A stretch of DNA of 64,000 bases from Schistocephalus solidus (GCA_017591395.1 WEDG01001497.1:328610-392609), one strand, 5' to 3'. Positions 33,413-44,904 are shown, counted from the stretch's first letter. Notes: generated from the sequence alone by a model not told the origin. A program made the numbers and translations.

Positions 33413-33905
33413 AATCCACAGTCAGGGCTTCGACGCAAATCTCCTCTTAAAGTAAAATTTACACAAGAGTAACCCATCTTAAACAGGAAGAATCTAGACC
33501 TTGACGCCCTGGAATGGTTTATATTTTAATGTCCCAATATGGTACTCTGTTCACGATCCTCCGTACCAATTTTGTCGGGAAGTGGTCCTCACTCCCCAAC
33601 AACGCGAGCAACTCGAGCCGTTTATAAACATTGCTAGTACCGAGTCATATGACCGCCATAAGTGAAGTTTCATCTTTCTTTTAAAAAACGTCCTTAAGAG
33701 TTAAATCCCCCTGGACGTCGAATTTTCTTTCCTATACTCGTGCGGCTTTAAATTTAAAGTCGCAGCAGCTAAAAGGTTGTCTTCTCGTAGCAAAAACTCA
33801 CCGATTCCGCTAAAATGTTTTTCGGCAATTTAAGTGGACACTATTTTCTCTAAGCATGAGCACTTAGTTCAATACTTGAAGAAAATTAAGCTGTTAATCT
33901 GAAGA
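33413..33905 (+). pseudogene. A-family ORF1 domain, broken copy
   Basis: It starts MNPQSGLRRKSPLKVKF and continues NLDLDALEWF, then after frameshifts KKRP-ELNPPGRR, and finally FKVAAAKRLSSRSKNSP. These words follow the order of the intact A2 protein at 27249-27890 and the A copy at 18200-18700. Stops interrupt it in at least four places. Confidence 0.55.
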
Positions 33906-34545
33906 GATAAAATCCCAATAGTACGTCGGGTTTCACCCTCATTAGAAAACTTGAAGTCTAGGTCTAAGTTTACAATAACAAAAGTTATTTCAGAGGTTGG
34001 CCCTCTATCTAATACAAGCCCACGTCCATTCTAGGTATAGTTTTCTTTGGAATAACTTGCCAATTAAAAGAAGGTCGTTAACTAGTCTATCTGCGTTCAA
34101 GGGAAGACTGCACATTTATCTTAACACTGATTCTATTAACCTTTTATTTTCCACATCTTTTCCCAGTAGCTTTCCCCATGACTCGGAGAAAGGACCATTG
34201 GGAATTTACGTGACCCTCTTGAAACTATATTATCGCTACCTCGAGTCACCCATGAACTATGATGTCTCCTTATATCACCAGTCATCTAAACGATGACGTC
34301 ATTCGGACGTACACATTCGGTGGTTCGCAGTCTAAATTGCTACCGTTTCTTTGGATACTAACCATCATCAGAATTCAATTCTGGATCCTAAGATGCTGAG
34401 GACTTAAGTTCATTGACGCATTTTCGTGAGATTTTGCTTCATACGCCTAAGTGATCAAGAACGAATCACCTCGACGTTTCATTATCTCATTCTGAAATGC
34501 TACTACCGTATTACCCTTATCTACCATCTGACCATTTTTTCCTAA

Positions 34546-34632
34546 GCAGTTTTTTTCTCCTACCTTCTATTCAAAAATAAAGGCCTATTGAATTCTGCCT
34601 CCATTTTAATGGTAGGAGTTTTTTTTCACTGC
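34546..34632 (+). promoter_or_regulatory. ENE-like 3' UTR hairpin (A copy, plus strand)
   Basis: The 5' arm GCAGTTTTTTTCTCCTACC (34546-34564) and the 3' arm GGTAGGAG, T-run, CACTGC (34611-34632) form an 8-bp upper stem and a 5-bp lower stem, GCAGT/ACTGC, around opposing U-runs of seven or eight. This is one of the cleanest copies. Confidence 0.65.
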
Positions 34633-35755
34633 CTGATTTTTCAAGTTCATCCTTTTTTTAAAACATCGCTATCTCTTTACATAGCAGGACAAGTTATGTA
34701 TTTGTACATTTTATCTGCACACACTGTCATAACTTTATTTCGTTACTAATGTTTGCTTAGACAGTGCCTTGCCAGTGCTAACCAAATATAAATTTTAAAT
34801 TCTAAAAGAAGGAATTTTGATTCCACTTGAAACTTCACCCGCTCAGCTTGTTTCTGGTTCGAGTGAAATTTTGTCAACGCCACTTTGCTCCCTTTTCAAG
34901 CAAAGCACGCCTGTTTGAGCTGCAAATCTAGTAAACCTTAGAACCCCCCCCCCAGTAAATCTGAGTTATTTGCTTAGCCAGTCGTCAAAATCAGAAATGT
35001 CATTACAGATGGGAAACTTGCTAACACTTCAGCATCTACAACAGTTACCAAAACGTTAGCATTTTTCCAAACCCAAAACGTGTCAGAAATTTCTAAATAA
35101 TTAAGTCTACTTATTATGTTAACAGTTTTTCAAAATCATTTATCCCTATTTTAAATGTACGTTTTCCGTTAATTTATGCTAACTTCCCTCAAAATCTCAT
35201 TTCTAGGCCACATCTATCTTTCCCACGCCACAATATAACCTTTTTTCTATGGTTTTCATCCAAATATGCCGTTTTAAAATAATCTCAGTTCTTTTAATAG
35301 TAACATTTCGACAAATTGTAGACAAGAGCGATTTTGTTTCCCACCTTCAATTTCTTTTCTCCAGTTTTCTTCTCCACCACCGAATCTTCCTTTTTATTAA
35401 TACTGATGAGCGTAACATACAGCTCAGGAATACGCTCAGTTAAGTTTAACTGAATGCGAGATCAGCTGTAAATAAGATGACAGAGCTTAGAACAGTAGTT
35501 GATGAACTTAATCCAGATGTGCTGTGTTTCATTAATAGTTATCTATTTAGATCTTTGTAAGACATTCAAAAAGTGCCTCATAGACGATTTGTAACTAAAC
35601 TAGAAACTATAGGATTTTGTCGTCCCCTTAATGTTTTTATAAGATCATACCTTCTGATCGAAAACAAGTTTTAGTGGGCTCCTCATACTCAAGTGCTACT
35701 CCGATTGTGAGCGGAGTCCTTCAAAGTACCGTCTTAGGTCCTCTGTTGTTCTTAG

Positions 35756-36346
35756 TTCAGTTCAGTTCAGTTTTATTAAAAGAACTCTAGGCGACACCTT
35801 TGAACTCCTTATTGATTTTAATGACATTGCAAATTTAAAAACGCCGACATATAATGGATGTTAAACAAAGGGTTATCTACCTGTCACACTACAGGGCATC
35901 GGACAAAAAAAATTATAAGATAAAATTACTCAAAATGGGGAACAATATGTTCGTTAACGCGAAAATTGTGGATGGGAATAGGTTTCAGGCAATGTGTAAG
36001 TTTCTGATTCCATGGTGTTACTTATGGCTGTACTGGTCAAACTTCCGCTTAAAAGTGTCAACGGACGGCCCATGATGATATTCGCAGGCAGAGCATTCCA
36101 GGCCTTAATCACTCTGTTGGAGAAGAAGAACCTTCTTGTGTCCAGTCTTGCACCAGTCACACGCAGTTTTATAGGATGTTTTCTCAAAGTAGTGGTAGTG
36201 GTCGGCTTAAAAAAGTTGCCAGATGCAAGGCAACAATCCTGACCCCGCAGCAGCGAAAGGTTTGTATTAGGTCCCCGTGTAGCTGTCTATAGTCCAGAAT
36301 AAACAGATAAAGATTGGACAATCATGTCTCGTAAGGCAGGCAGCTT
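35756..36346 (-). mobile_element. C-family LINE 3' fragment
   Basis: The tail AATAAAACTGAACTGAACTGAAC at left and RT C-terminus HPIKLRVTGARLDTRRFFFSNRVIKAWNALPANI (36187-35954) are nearly identical to 23395-24188. It stops at the codons for LPYETRL, where a B2 element begins. It was inserted into motif B of the plus-strand A copy. Confidence 0.75.
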
Positions 36347-37306
36347 TTACATACATGATATTAAATAATAATAATAAGAATGGTTAATAATAATAGTTGC
36401 ATTAAATGCCGGTTACAGGCATTGTCAGATGTAATATTCAGTGTGGATCAAGCTGGCAGTGAAAAAAACTCCTGAATATATATCATTAAAAGTGTTTTAC
36501 CTATCTTTATGTTATTCAGGAGAAAAAACTGCCGCCTGTAAGGATGACAGCAGTTCAGATCAGGAAAGGGCTAACGCAAGTGCACTCTGTTTGCAGTCTC
36601 TCTGTCTTTGTTAGAATCCGGGATTCTGCCCCAGACAAGAAAGCATCCGTGTACGGTTGCTCATTGTCTGCCGAAGAAGTCATCGGGTGCAGGCTGCATA
36701 GACGGTGCCGTATCCCTCAAGGTAACACCTGGGATCGGGTTTAGATGCCGCGCACTCCGTCGTACTGGAAAAGAGATTCTACCGTGTCGACACCCAGAAT
36801 TCTTGGAAACTGTTCTGAATGCAAAAAACTAGTAAAATTTATCTTGAACAAAGAACAACTTCGCTGGAATTTTATATTATTATGTAGTTTGTTCCACATG
36901 GCTATGGCGTTTACCGAAAATAATCGACGATACTTAACTGTGCGAGCTAATGGAAGAAATAAAAAGACATTGCGATGACTGCTGCGCCGAGGATGGTCAA
37001 GTTGCCTCACAGCGGTAAGGGGATTAAATGTACGACTATTCAAAAGTTTAAACAGTATAATAGTCCCTTTTGCCCTCGGCATAACCATAAGGGATCAATG
37101 TTTACAAGCCCACACCGTTCTTGAAACGACAGATTACGGTGCTCCAACGATAAAATTCTATTCGTGAAGAAGTGCTGGACCGATTCTATTTTCTTACGTT
37201 CACTAGCACGCAGAAGGCTAAATAGAAACGAGCCGTATTCTAGGCCAGGTGTTACGTACATTTTATAAAGGTGGAGTCGAATATCAATAGTTTGAAAATT
37301 TTGGAG
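36347..37306 (-). mobile_element. B2 LINE, 5'-truncated
   Basis: It begins at left with an AATAATAATAATAAG-type tail, the hairpin at 36456-36532 and a 3' UTR, then RT C-terminal frames 37088-36741 and 37261-37040 (YVTPGLEYGSFLFSLLRASERKKIESVQHFFTNRILSLEHR). Nearly identical to 47346-48290. It ends abruptly near 37306 next to family A sequence. Confidence 0.75.
36456..36532 (-). promoter_or_regulatory. ENE-like 3' UTR hairpin (B2 copy)
   Basis: In the transcript sense: GGCAGTTTTTTCTCCTGAATA ... TATTCAGGAGTTTTTTTC with ACTGCC. The upper stem is 10 bp and the lower stem GGCAGT/ACTGCC is 6 bp, both perfect, around U-runs of six and seven. This is the strongest fold of all copies. Confidence 0.7.
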
Positions 37307-38091
37307 GAGTTTTAAACTTTCACTGATAGTTAAGCATGTTCAATATTATATTTAATCTGCTGAACTGAAATGTGTGTTTTATTTTCTAACTCTACGGCAG
37401 AACGATGCCTGGAATAAAATTCATTCGGAATTAGACAGTCTTTAGGCGTGGAACTCCACATGGCTAATAGAATTCTCATCTTCTTAGTGTCACTACGTGT
37501 GTTTTGGGCCTGTAAGACTGCCGCAATCTTTTATTTGCAAAGGTTGCTCGATGACTGAATGTTCCCCCATCAAGGACTTGGGCTTAAGTTACACCAATAA
37601 ATATATATCCTTCGCCTCATGCCGATAGAATTATGGCCAAAGCTGCTCAGATTTGCGGATATATTTCTTATAATTTCTACCTTCCTGAAATTTAAGTAAG
37701 AATCTGTCGTATGGTTGTGCTTCCCATTCTTGAAATTTTATGTCCTTTCTTATGTTAAATGAACGAATCTAATTGTTCAAAATTTAAATGTCCAAAGGCA
37801 TTTCACAGAAAACTCCTGTATCCGACTCTTTCAAATTCTTCCTACTTAACCGCATGCCAGCTGACGAAGCTAACATTTCTTCGGGTCAGGAGACTGGAAG
37901 CAGACTTTCATCTTCTTTTTCGACTTAATGAAAGCTCAAATCTACCCGAGCTTTCTGTCATTACCCCTGTTAGTATTCCATACAATCTAAGAAATTCACA
38001 ACTTATTATACCTCCTACAGCATCCTCCACATATAAACGCTCTCTATTCTTTGCTTCTAGGTATAGTTTAATTTGGAATAACTTGCCAATT

Positions 38092-39790
38092 TATTTACTT
38101 ATATATTGCCAGTTTACAGGCAAAGTAAAAAGAGATGTGAAGTAGAGGATCAAGCTGCCAGTTAAAAGGAGAAAAAAACTGCAGCTTATAAGTGCTTAAA
38201 GTTCGGGACGGGTAAGTGGTAAGTGTTGACACAGTTGCACGGTGAGTCCTGTTCCCTTCTGTGTTATGAATCCTGTATTCTGCACCAGAAACAGGTTTGT
38301 CGGTCAACGGTTGTTCGCTATCGACTGAGGAAGAAGCCGAGTAAGGATAACAGAGCCAGCAATATTGCCCTAAGCATGAAGCCTAGCACATGACTCAGAC
38401 TCCGTGAACGCCATCAGAACGGAGGAGAGCTTCCGCTGAATCAGCAACCGAAACTCCTGGAAGGTGTCCTGAATGTAGAAAACTAGTGACAGCTCTCTTA
38501 AACTAAGGATAACTTTGCATAAATTCGATACTTCTGAGTAGCTTATTCCAGAAGGCTATAGCGTTTACTGTAAAAAAAAACTGATGATGTCTAACGGTGC
38601 GTGCCAGAGGAAGAAATTAAAAGACATATCGATGACTGGTGCACCGAAAGTGGTCAAGCTGCCTCAGTAAATTAAGGAGATTAAAGGACAAACTGTTTAA
38701 AATTGTAAACAGTAAAAATAGTCCCTTCTGTAATATGCGAAGCCAAAACGGGTCGAGGTTAGTAAGCTCACAGCGTTTTTGGAAGGAGAGGTTTCAGTGT
38801 TTTGAAGTGGAAACTCGTTTAGTAAAGAAGTACTGGACTGATTCTATCTTCTTCTGTTCACTAGTGTGCAGAAGGCTAAATATAAACGAGCAGTATTTCA
38901 GACAAGGTCTGATATAAATTTTATAAAGACTGGTTCTAATATTTATGATTTTAAAATTTCTGAGAATAAATCGAGCAGTTTGGCGTGCTTTAGAGACAAT
39001 CAGGGCACAGTGCTCTAACATATTAACAATACTTGAAAAGGATATGGCCAGAGCCTTTATAACTCCGGGTACATTTCGTTCTTAACTATCTTTGTTTAGC
39101 TGGGACTGATTTTTGTCGCCAATAACCATAATGGAGAGCTTGTGCCAATGAAGTGAAAGGTGCCATGTGCGACACCACTGAGCGAAGGCCTGAGAATACT
39201 TTTTTAAAGATCTCAAGCACGATGTTGCGATCGGTTGGTTTATATCCAAAGGCAAATTTTAAATCGTCAGCGTGCATAAAGGGCCTACCATACTGAAACC
39301 AATCAGTAATATCGTTGAAAATGGCAAAACAGGAGTGGGCCAAGCACGCTTCTCTGATAACATAAAAATTGTAACTCATTGTGCACGAGCATTCAAATAG
39401 GATGATATTAATTTCAGAAGCTTGTTACCTATGCCGAAGGAGGAGAGCATAGTCAACATGATCAAAAGCTTTCATGCAATCAAAAAAACGTTGTATATTG
39501 CAAAACCGCTGTCTCTAGATTGTATCATATGAAAAAGAAAGAGAGCTGGCAGGTATCACAAGATCTTTTTTCCAGACACATGCTGCGCCGCGTTTAGAAG
39601 GTTATACTCTGATAGGTGAGGAATAATCTTGTCGTTGATCAGGGTCTCCAAGAGCTTCGAGTTTGCTTACGGTGTATTTATTGGCCTTAAGGCGTCAAAT
39701 GACGTAGCTCGGCCGTGCTTGGGTATAGGCAGAATGTGCGATTCCTTCCATAAAAAAGGGAAATTTTCGCTTACAGGAGCAAGATTAAAT
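38092..39790 (-). mobile_element. B1 LINE, 5'-truncated (first of a pair)
   Basis: The 3' end at left carries a TAAA-type tail and the TTGCCAGTTTACAGGCAAAG block. RT thumb at 39021-38794 (MLEHCALIVSKARQTARFILRNFKIINI, RPCLKYCSFIFSLLHTSEQKKIESVQYFF) and palm at 39379-39086 follow, then fingers to about 39788. It stops there against the tail of the next B1 copy. The DDL box reads MHADDLKF. Many stops are present. Confidence 0.7.
38157..38182 (-). promoter_or_regulatory. ENE-like hairpin with deleted apex (B1 copy)
   Basis: Plus strand GCCAGTTAAAAGGAGAAAAAAACTGC retains one arm and both lower-stem halves, but the loop and one upper arm are deleted. The U-runs could no longer be held apart correctly. 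Confidence 0.5.
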
Positions 39791-39857
39791 ATCTTATTTA
39801 TTTATAACTGGCCAGGTTACAGGCAAGGTCAAAAGAGATATACAGTAGAGGTTCGAG

Positions 39858-39915
39858 CGACTGTAAAAAAAACTCCTGATCGTTGTTTCACGTGTTTTCA
39901 GGAAAAAAAACTGCA
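39858..39915 (-). promoter_or_regulatory. ENE-like 3' UTR hairpin (B1 copy)
   Basis: In the transcript sense: GCTGCAGTTTTTTTTCCTGA ... TCAGGAGTTTTTTTTACAGTC. The upper stem TCCTGA/TCAGGA is kept while the lower stem is weakened (ACTG has become ACAG). Confidence 0.5.
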
Positions 39916-40305
39916 GCTTATTGAGGGATCAAAGTTTAGGACAAGAAAGCGTTGACACAGGTGCACAATGAAATACTTCTCCTTTCAGTGTTATGGATAC
40001 GATAAGCTGCAGCATGTTTGTTGGCGAACGGCTGTTCGCTTTTGACTGAATTAGGTATAAGCCGATTAAGGTCTGTAGAGCCAGCAATATTGCCCTCAGC
40101 ATGAAATCTGGCACAGGATTCAGGGTCCGTGAATGACATCAATACGGAAAAAAGATTCCACAGAGTCAGCACCCAAATTTTTGGAAGGTGACTTGAATGC
40201 AGAAAACAAGTGACAGCTCTCGTACACAAGGGAAAGTGCTGAATTTTGATAATTCTGGGTAGCTTATTCAAGATTGCTATAGCGGTTACAGAAAAACTGA
40301 CGGTA

Positions 40306-41299
40306 TCAAACGGTGCGTGCCAAAGGAAGAAATAAAAAGTCATCTCGATGACCGGTGCGCCGAGAGTGGTCGAGCTGTGTCAGAGATAGATATGGTTTAA
40401 AGGTACAACTGTTTAACAGTTTAAAAAGTAAAAATCGCCCCTTATGTAATATGCGAAGCCACAACGGGTCAAAGCTTGTAAGATCACAGCGTTTTTGGTA
40501 GGACAGCTTTCGGTGTTCTAAATAGAAAACTATTTTTGTAAAGCAATGCTGGACTGATTCTATCTTCTTCCGTTCACTAGCGTGCAGAAGGCTAAATACA
40601 AATGACCAGTATTCCAGACTAGAACTGACATACATTTTAAAAAGGCTCAATCTGATATTGAAAGTTTTAAAATTTCTGAGAATAAACCCAGTAGTTTGGC
40701 TAGCTTTCGAGACAACTAGGGCACAGTGCTCTAACAGATTAAAACTACAAGAAAATGATATGCTCAGATCCTTCATAACTCCGGGCAAAATTTAGGTCGT
40801 GACCATCTTTGCTTAGATGGGGCTGATGGTTGTCGTCAATAACCATAACGGAGCACTTGTGCCAAGAAAGCAAAAGGCACCATGTGCCACACCACTGAGT
40901 GAAGGCCTGAAGATCCTGTTTTAAGAGCTCTAGCAAGACGTTGCGATCGAAGGTTTTATATTGACAGACAACTTTTAAATCTTCGGCGTACATAAAGGGC
41001 CTACCATACTGAAAACAATCAGTAACATCGTTGAAAAATGGCAGAATAGAAGCGGGCCAAGCACACTTATCTGAATAACTCCACCCATTACATGCGTGGG
41101 GTGGGAGATAACAGCAAATATTTTTAACTCGCTTTGCCCGAGCATTCAAATAGGAGGATATTAATTTCAGAAACATGTTACCTAGGCCGAAGGAGACAAG
41201 TTTCAACAGTAGAAGATCATGGTCAACACGAACAAAAGCCTTCGTGAAATCGCAGTAAACGGTGTAAAATGCAAAACCACTGTCTCTAGATTGTAGCAC
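40306..41299 (-). pseudogene. B1 reverse transcriptase, catalytic Asp changed
   Basis: Frame 41299-40745 has FYTVYCDFTKAFVRVDHDLLLLKL (motif A) and PFMYAEDLKVV at motif C, where the plus-strand B1 copy has MYADDLNVA; the first catalytic Asp is thus Glu here. CGTWCLLLSWHKCSVMVI follows, then the thumb in 40788-40306 (LLEHCALVVSKASQTTGFILRNFK, SLEYWSFVFSLLHASERKKIESVQHCFTK). A stretch near motif B is altered (ILPFFNDVTDC). Inactive. Confidence 0.75.
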
Positions 41300-41367
41300 A
41301 TGATCAATGAAAGAGAGCTGGCTGGTGTCACGAGACTATTTTCGAGAAACTCATGGTGCACCGCATT

Positions 41368-41980
41368 ATGTTTATTTATTTTTTTTATTTAGAATTTATA
41401 TTTGGTTAGCACCGGCAAGGCACTGTCTAAGCAAACATTAGTAACGAAATAAAGTTATGACAATATGTGCAGATAAAATGTACAAATACATAACTGGTCC
41501 TGCTATGTCAACAGTTAGCGATGTTTTAAAATTAATGGTGAACTAGAAAAAATAGGCAGTGAAAAAAACTCCTACCATAAAAATGGTGGGAGAGTTCAAT
41601 AAGCCTTCATTTTTTAATAGAAGGTAGGAGAAAAAAACTGCTTAGGAAAGAATGGTCAGGTGGTAGATTAGGGTAATACGGTAGTAGCATTTCAGAATGA
41701 GATAATGAAACGTCGAGGTGATTCGTTCTTGCTCACTTAGGCGTATGAAACAAAATCTCACGAAAATGCGTCAGTGAACTTAATTCCTCAGTATCTTAGG
41801 ATCCAAAATTGAATTCTGATGATGGTTAGTATCCAAAGAAACGGTAGCATTTTAGACTGTGGACCACCAAATGTGTACGTCCGAATGACGTCATTGTTTG
41901 GATGACTGGTGATATAAGGAGACATCACAGTTCATGGGCGACCCGAGGTATCGAAAATATAGTTTCAAGAGGGTCACTTA
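41368..41980 (-). mobile_element. A-family 3' UTR fragment inserted in B1
   Basis: This is about 95% identical by eye to 14041-14650: tail TTATTTATT...TTTAGAATTTATATTTGG, hairpin at 41556-41641, and a shared end near GTTTCAAGAGGGTCACTTA. Host B1 sequence stops at CACCGCATTA and resumes at TCTGTTAGGTGACGC. Compared with the intact B1 reading at 52850-52890, about 12 bases at the target are missing, so the insertion seems to have caused a small deletion instead of a duplication. Confidence 0.8.
41556..41641 (-). promoter_or_regulatory. ENE-like 3' UTR hairpin (A copy)
   Basis: Same arms as 14221-14305: GCAGTTTTTTTCTCCTACC ... GGTAGGAGTTTTTTTCACTGC. Perfect 8-bp upper and 5-bp lower stems. Confidence 0.65.
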
Positions 41981-42762
41981 TCTGTTAGGTGACGCATCAT
42001 CTTGTCGTTGATCAAGGTTTCTGAGCTCTTAGAGACAGCTGGCACTGTATTTATCGGCCTAAAGTTGTCAAATGACGTAGCTTGGCCGTGTTTGGGTCTA
42101 GGCAGAATGTGCGATATAATAGGTAATATAGGTAAGGTTTCACTTTGAAGAACAAGATTTAATATCTTATACACAAGGGACGGAAATATATCATTTGCAT
42201 CTGCCTTTAGAACCCTGACCGGGACGCCATCTGGTCCAGGAATGTAAGATTGACGAAAACGCCGAATGGCAACGTTCACATCCCAGAGTGTAAACGTTAT
42301 AGTTTCGAGGAAGTTACTGGTCCAAACTCGGATGTAAGGAAATGGAACGACAGCATGTTCACTAAAAGTTCTAGAGAAGAAAGGATTGAAGCTATCATTG
42401 AAGCGATAGGGTTTTCTAAGGCGTCTCAAAGTATGGCGTGCTGTACTTTTAAATGTGCTTTTTACTTTGTGTGAAAAGGGTTTTGCGACATTTAACGAAA
42501 GGTTTTCAGCAAAGTTGAGTGCATCAGCCAGAAGTTTTTCTTCAGACATCTTCTTAGCCTGTTCAAAGATTAATTAGATCAAGGACAGAACGGAAGTTTC
42601 ATTTTGTAAATGAAAACGACGTGAAAGTCTTCTTAGTCTACGACGGAAATATAAAGGAAGGTAGACTTCATCGTTGACATTAACTATTTTCTTACGGGGA
42701 ACAAAACGAGAAATGAGTAGACCTAGAACTTGGTACAATGTATCAGTTATGTATACAAGCAT
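41981..42762 (-). pseudogene. B1 linker and RT fingers
   Basis: Frames 42762-42574 (DTLYQVLGLLISRFVPRKKIVNVNDEVYLPLYFRRRLRRLSRRFH) and 42549-41974 (ADALNFAENLSLNVAKPFS, RQSYIPGPDGVPVRVLKAD, ILPRPKHGQATSFDNFRPINTVPAVSKSSETLI) give the basic linker and RT motifs 0-1. PGPDGVP and FRPIN are standard for CR1/Jockey RTs. The plus-strand counterpart is 52022-52870. Confidence 0.7.
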
Positions 42763-43157
42763 AGAAAGAAGTTAGTCCAATCGTGGGAATTAAGATATGT
42801 CAGTTATTCCCCCATATTTGCTAATCGTAAATCAAGGGAAAAAAACTATATTTTCGGAAAAGGTTTCATCAGCCTCGAGTTCTAGTGCAAAAACAACTAT
42901 GGCATGGTCAGAAATTCAAAGTGGGTCTAGAGGTGACACTGACAATGGCTGACAACCTCTACAGAAAAAGGACCAATTATGTTTGATTCTTGGGTCAGAA
43001 AATCAAATACCTGGTCCCACTTGCCGATATCTATGATCTCAAGTACGTTTTAGAACTTTGCAGGATCGGAAGGTGCAAACCATTGAACTTCAGGAAGATT
43101 GAAGTCCTTCGCAATCAAGCATTACTTCATATTTAAGTCAGCTTCGGTGTGAAATGT

Positions 43158-43605
43158 CTACGAGAGACAGAGATCGTAATCCTCACTGGCGTTGGGTGGG
43201 CTATGGGCACAACCAACGAATAAAAAGTAGTTATCCTTGAGAACAACTGGGAGCCAAAAGCTATCTTCTACTACGGTAAATTGTCTTTTGTCTAACGGCA
43301 GAAATGAAAGTGTTTGCTTTACATATATACAGCTTCCTCTGCTACCACCCTCGTGTTGATCATTCCGAATGTAAGCGTAGTCTAGAATAGAGAGTGCGGA
43401 GTCAGATACACAGGGTGTTGTCAAACTCTCTGTTACGACTACAATGTCCGGGCGGTGGACGAAAATCAAAGTGTGAAGCAAAAGCATCTTATTAAGCAGA
43501 GATCTGGAATTTAAAACGAAAATTTTAAGCGGGCAAGTTTTTGGTTTCGAAGACGGGACAGTTAGGCTGTCAGAGTGACTGCCTTCGGCCAAAGAAATGC
43601 TCTTT
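43158..43605 (-). pseudogene. B1 EEP endonuclease N-terminal part in a fused frame
   Basis: The last 149 codons of the frame 43913-43158 encode KTCPLKIFVLNSRSLLNKM, IVVVTESLTTPCVSDSAL (catalytic Glu present), GSRGSCIYVKQ and FVGCAHSPPNASEDYD. They match 51270-51700. The first 102 codons (43913-43606) come from the neighbouring C-like element, joined in frame by chance. The GDYNLP part downstream (about 43120-43050) is in another frame. Confidence 0.7.
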
Positions 43606-44904
43606 AACAAGAATGACAAAGGTTTCCCAACAGTGGGACCTAGACAAATCCATCCACCATTATCAACACGTTTGTGCAAAGCTTTTGTTTGATATAGCAG
43701 CGCCCTCTTATAAGAATTAACGTTTGTATCAAGCAAATATAAATCCAGTTTATGTTTGATTGTGTTTGTCGTGTCCGCCCGTATGACTTCCTCTGAGAGT
43801 CCGTTCCAGGCAACGAAATTTCGCTGCAAAAATGAGTGGCGATGAACATCCAGGTTGGATAAGGTTTCTTGAAGTTCCAGAGAATTCCCACGTAGGTTAG
43901 TTGTTGCGGCCAATGAAAAAGGTCTTCGAAGTGAAGAGCACAGTCCTGATTCCTTACAAGCCGGTATGTCCGCATGAGATCACCTCGAATCTGCCTGTAC
44001 TCACGAGAAAAAATTATAAGAGCATCAAATCTGCATTTGTATGATAACGGCTTTAGACCCTTAACGACTTTTGTTGCCCTCCTTTGAACCCTTTCCATTT
44101 GCTTGTAATCTTTCTTCAGCCACGGTCGCCAAGTCTGAACTCCATATTCTAGGTGTGAACGAATAAACGTCCCACATATTTTTTCCGAATATTTCCTTAT
44201 CGATATCTACGAAGTTCTTTTAATGAAAACTAGGACAATAAACACCTTTTTGGCCGCCCTGACACATTGAGCGGAGGGCTTTAGGGAAGACGAAATGGTG
44301 ATTCTTAGGTCCTTTTGTTCAGATAAATTTGACAAGCACATTCCTTCAAATAAGTATTGATGGGATTCACCCATCGCGATTGCCTTCTTCATTTTGAGCC
44401 GCAGTGCGACACATTTCTCACAGTTAAACTTCATCTGCCATTTATCGGACCACTCAGATAGGCAGTTGAGTCTTACGTGCTGTCCAATCTATTCATACAA
44501 TCATTGACATGGAGTAACATCAGTAATGGTCGAAGAACGGAGCCCTGAGGAACACCACTCACGACCGGCATGGAAATTAATTTCGCTTTACCCTTGCACA
44601 CGGACTTTGATCGGCCTATCAAGAATTTTCCTATCCAATTGAGTAAATTTCCCCTTATTCCGGATTCTCTGACTTTTAAGAGTAACTTGAGGGGAGGAAC
44701 ATTGTCGAAGGCTTTTTTGAAGTAAATATAGACGACATTAACGCTGGCGTCCTCATCTAATGTCCTTGACCCCTGTTCCATTGAGTAGAGAATATTGGTG
44801 TAGGAGTGATTTCGTTGAAATTCATGTTGGACACTGTCAAGGAAGTTTTTTTCGAGAAACTGCATGCTGGCCTTTTTGATAACCCTCTCCATCACTTTGC
44901 AACA
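43606..44904 (-). pseudogene. C-like LINE RT (C' copy), frameshifted
   Basis: In the minus direction: fingers/palm in 44904-44473 (CCKVMERVIKKAS, VVYIYFKKAFDNVPPLKLLLKV, SGVPQGSVLRPLLMLLHVNDC), motif D-E region in 44434-44207 (MKFNCEKCVALRLKMKK, LRITISSSLKPSAQC) and thumb/C-terminus in 44098-43640 (VQRRATKVVKGLKPLSYKCRF, EYRQIRGDLMRTYRLVRNQDCALHF). The FADD box falls in a gap near 44470. The 5' side is replaced at about 44904 by a SINE-like repeat. Confidence 0.7.

Larger units (their letters stand above)
30303..34810 (+). mobile_element. A-family LINE (plus), opened by a nested C element
   Basis: The 5' UTR (30303-30644) starts TAAGTGAATTC like the other A 5' ends and stops at CTTCGCTTAAT. 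The element resumes at 33231 with CTATTTTTCAGTCTAAATTC, exactly the continuation seen in the uninterrupted A copy near 18800-18825. ORF1 follows at 33413-33905. A jump at about 34008 then goes directly to the RT C-terminus (GGAATAACTTGCCAATT), an internal deletion of roughly 3 kb relative to A. The 3' UTR with hairpin runs to TATAAATTTTAAATTCTAAAA near 34810. The insertion is the C element at 30645-33230. Confidence 0.75.
39791..43605 (-). mobile_element. B1 LINE, longest minus copy, split by an A insertion
   Basis: In the minus direction: EEP (43605 to about 42790), linker (42762-41981), RT (41299-40306) and 3' UTR with hairpin and TAAATAAATAAG tail at 39791. An A fragment at 41368-41980 interrupts the RT fingers. 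The 5' boundary AAAGAGCATTTC at 43605 is the same base where the plus-strand B1 copy begins (about 51215), which suggests that B1 starts with the endonuclease ORF and lacks an ORF1. It butts against the 3' end of a C-like element, producing a fused frame. Confidence 0.7.
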
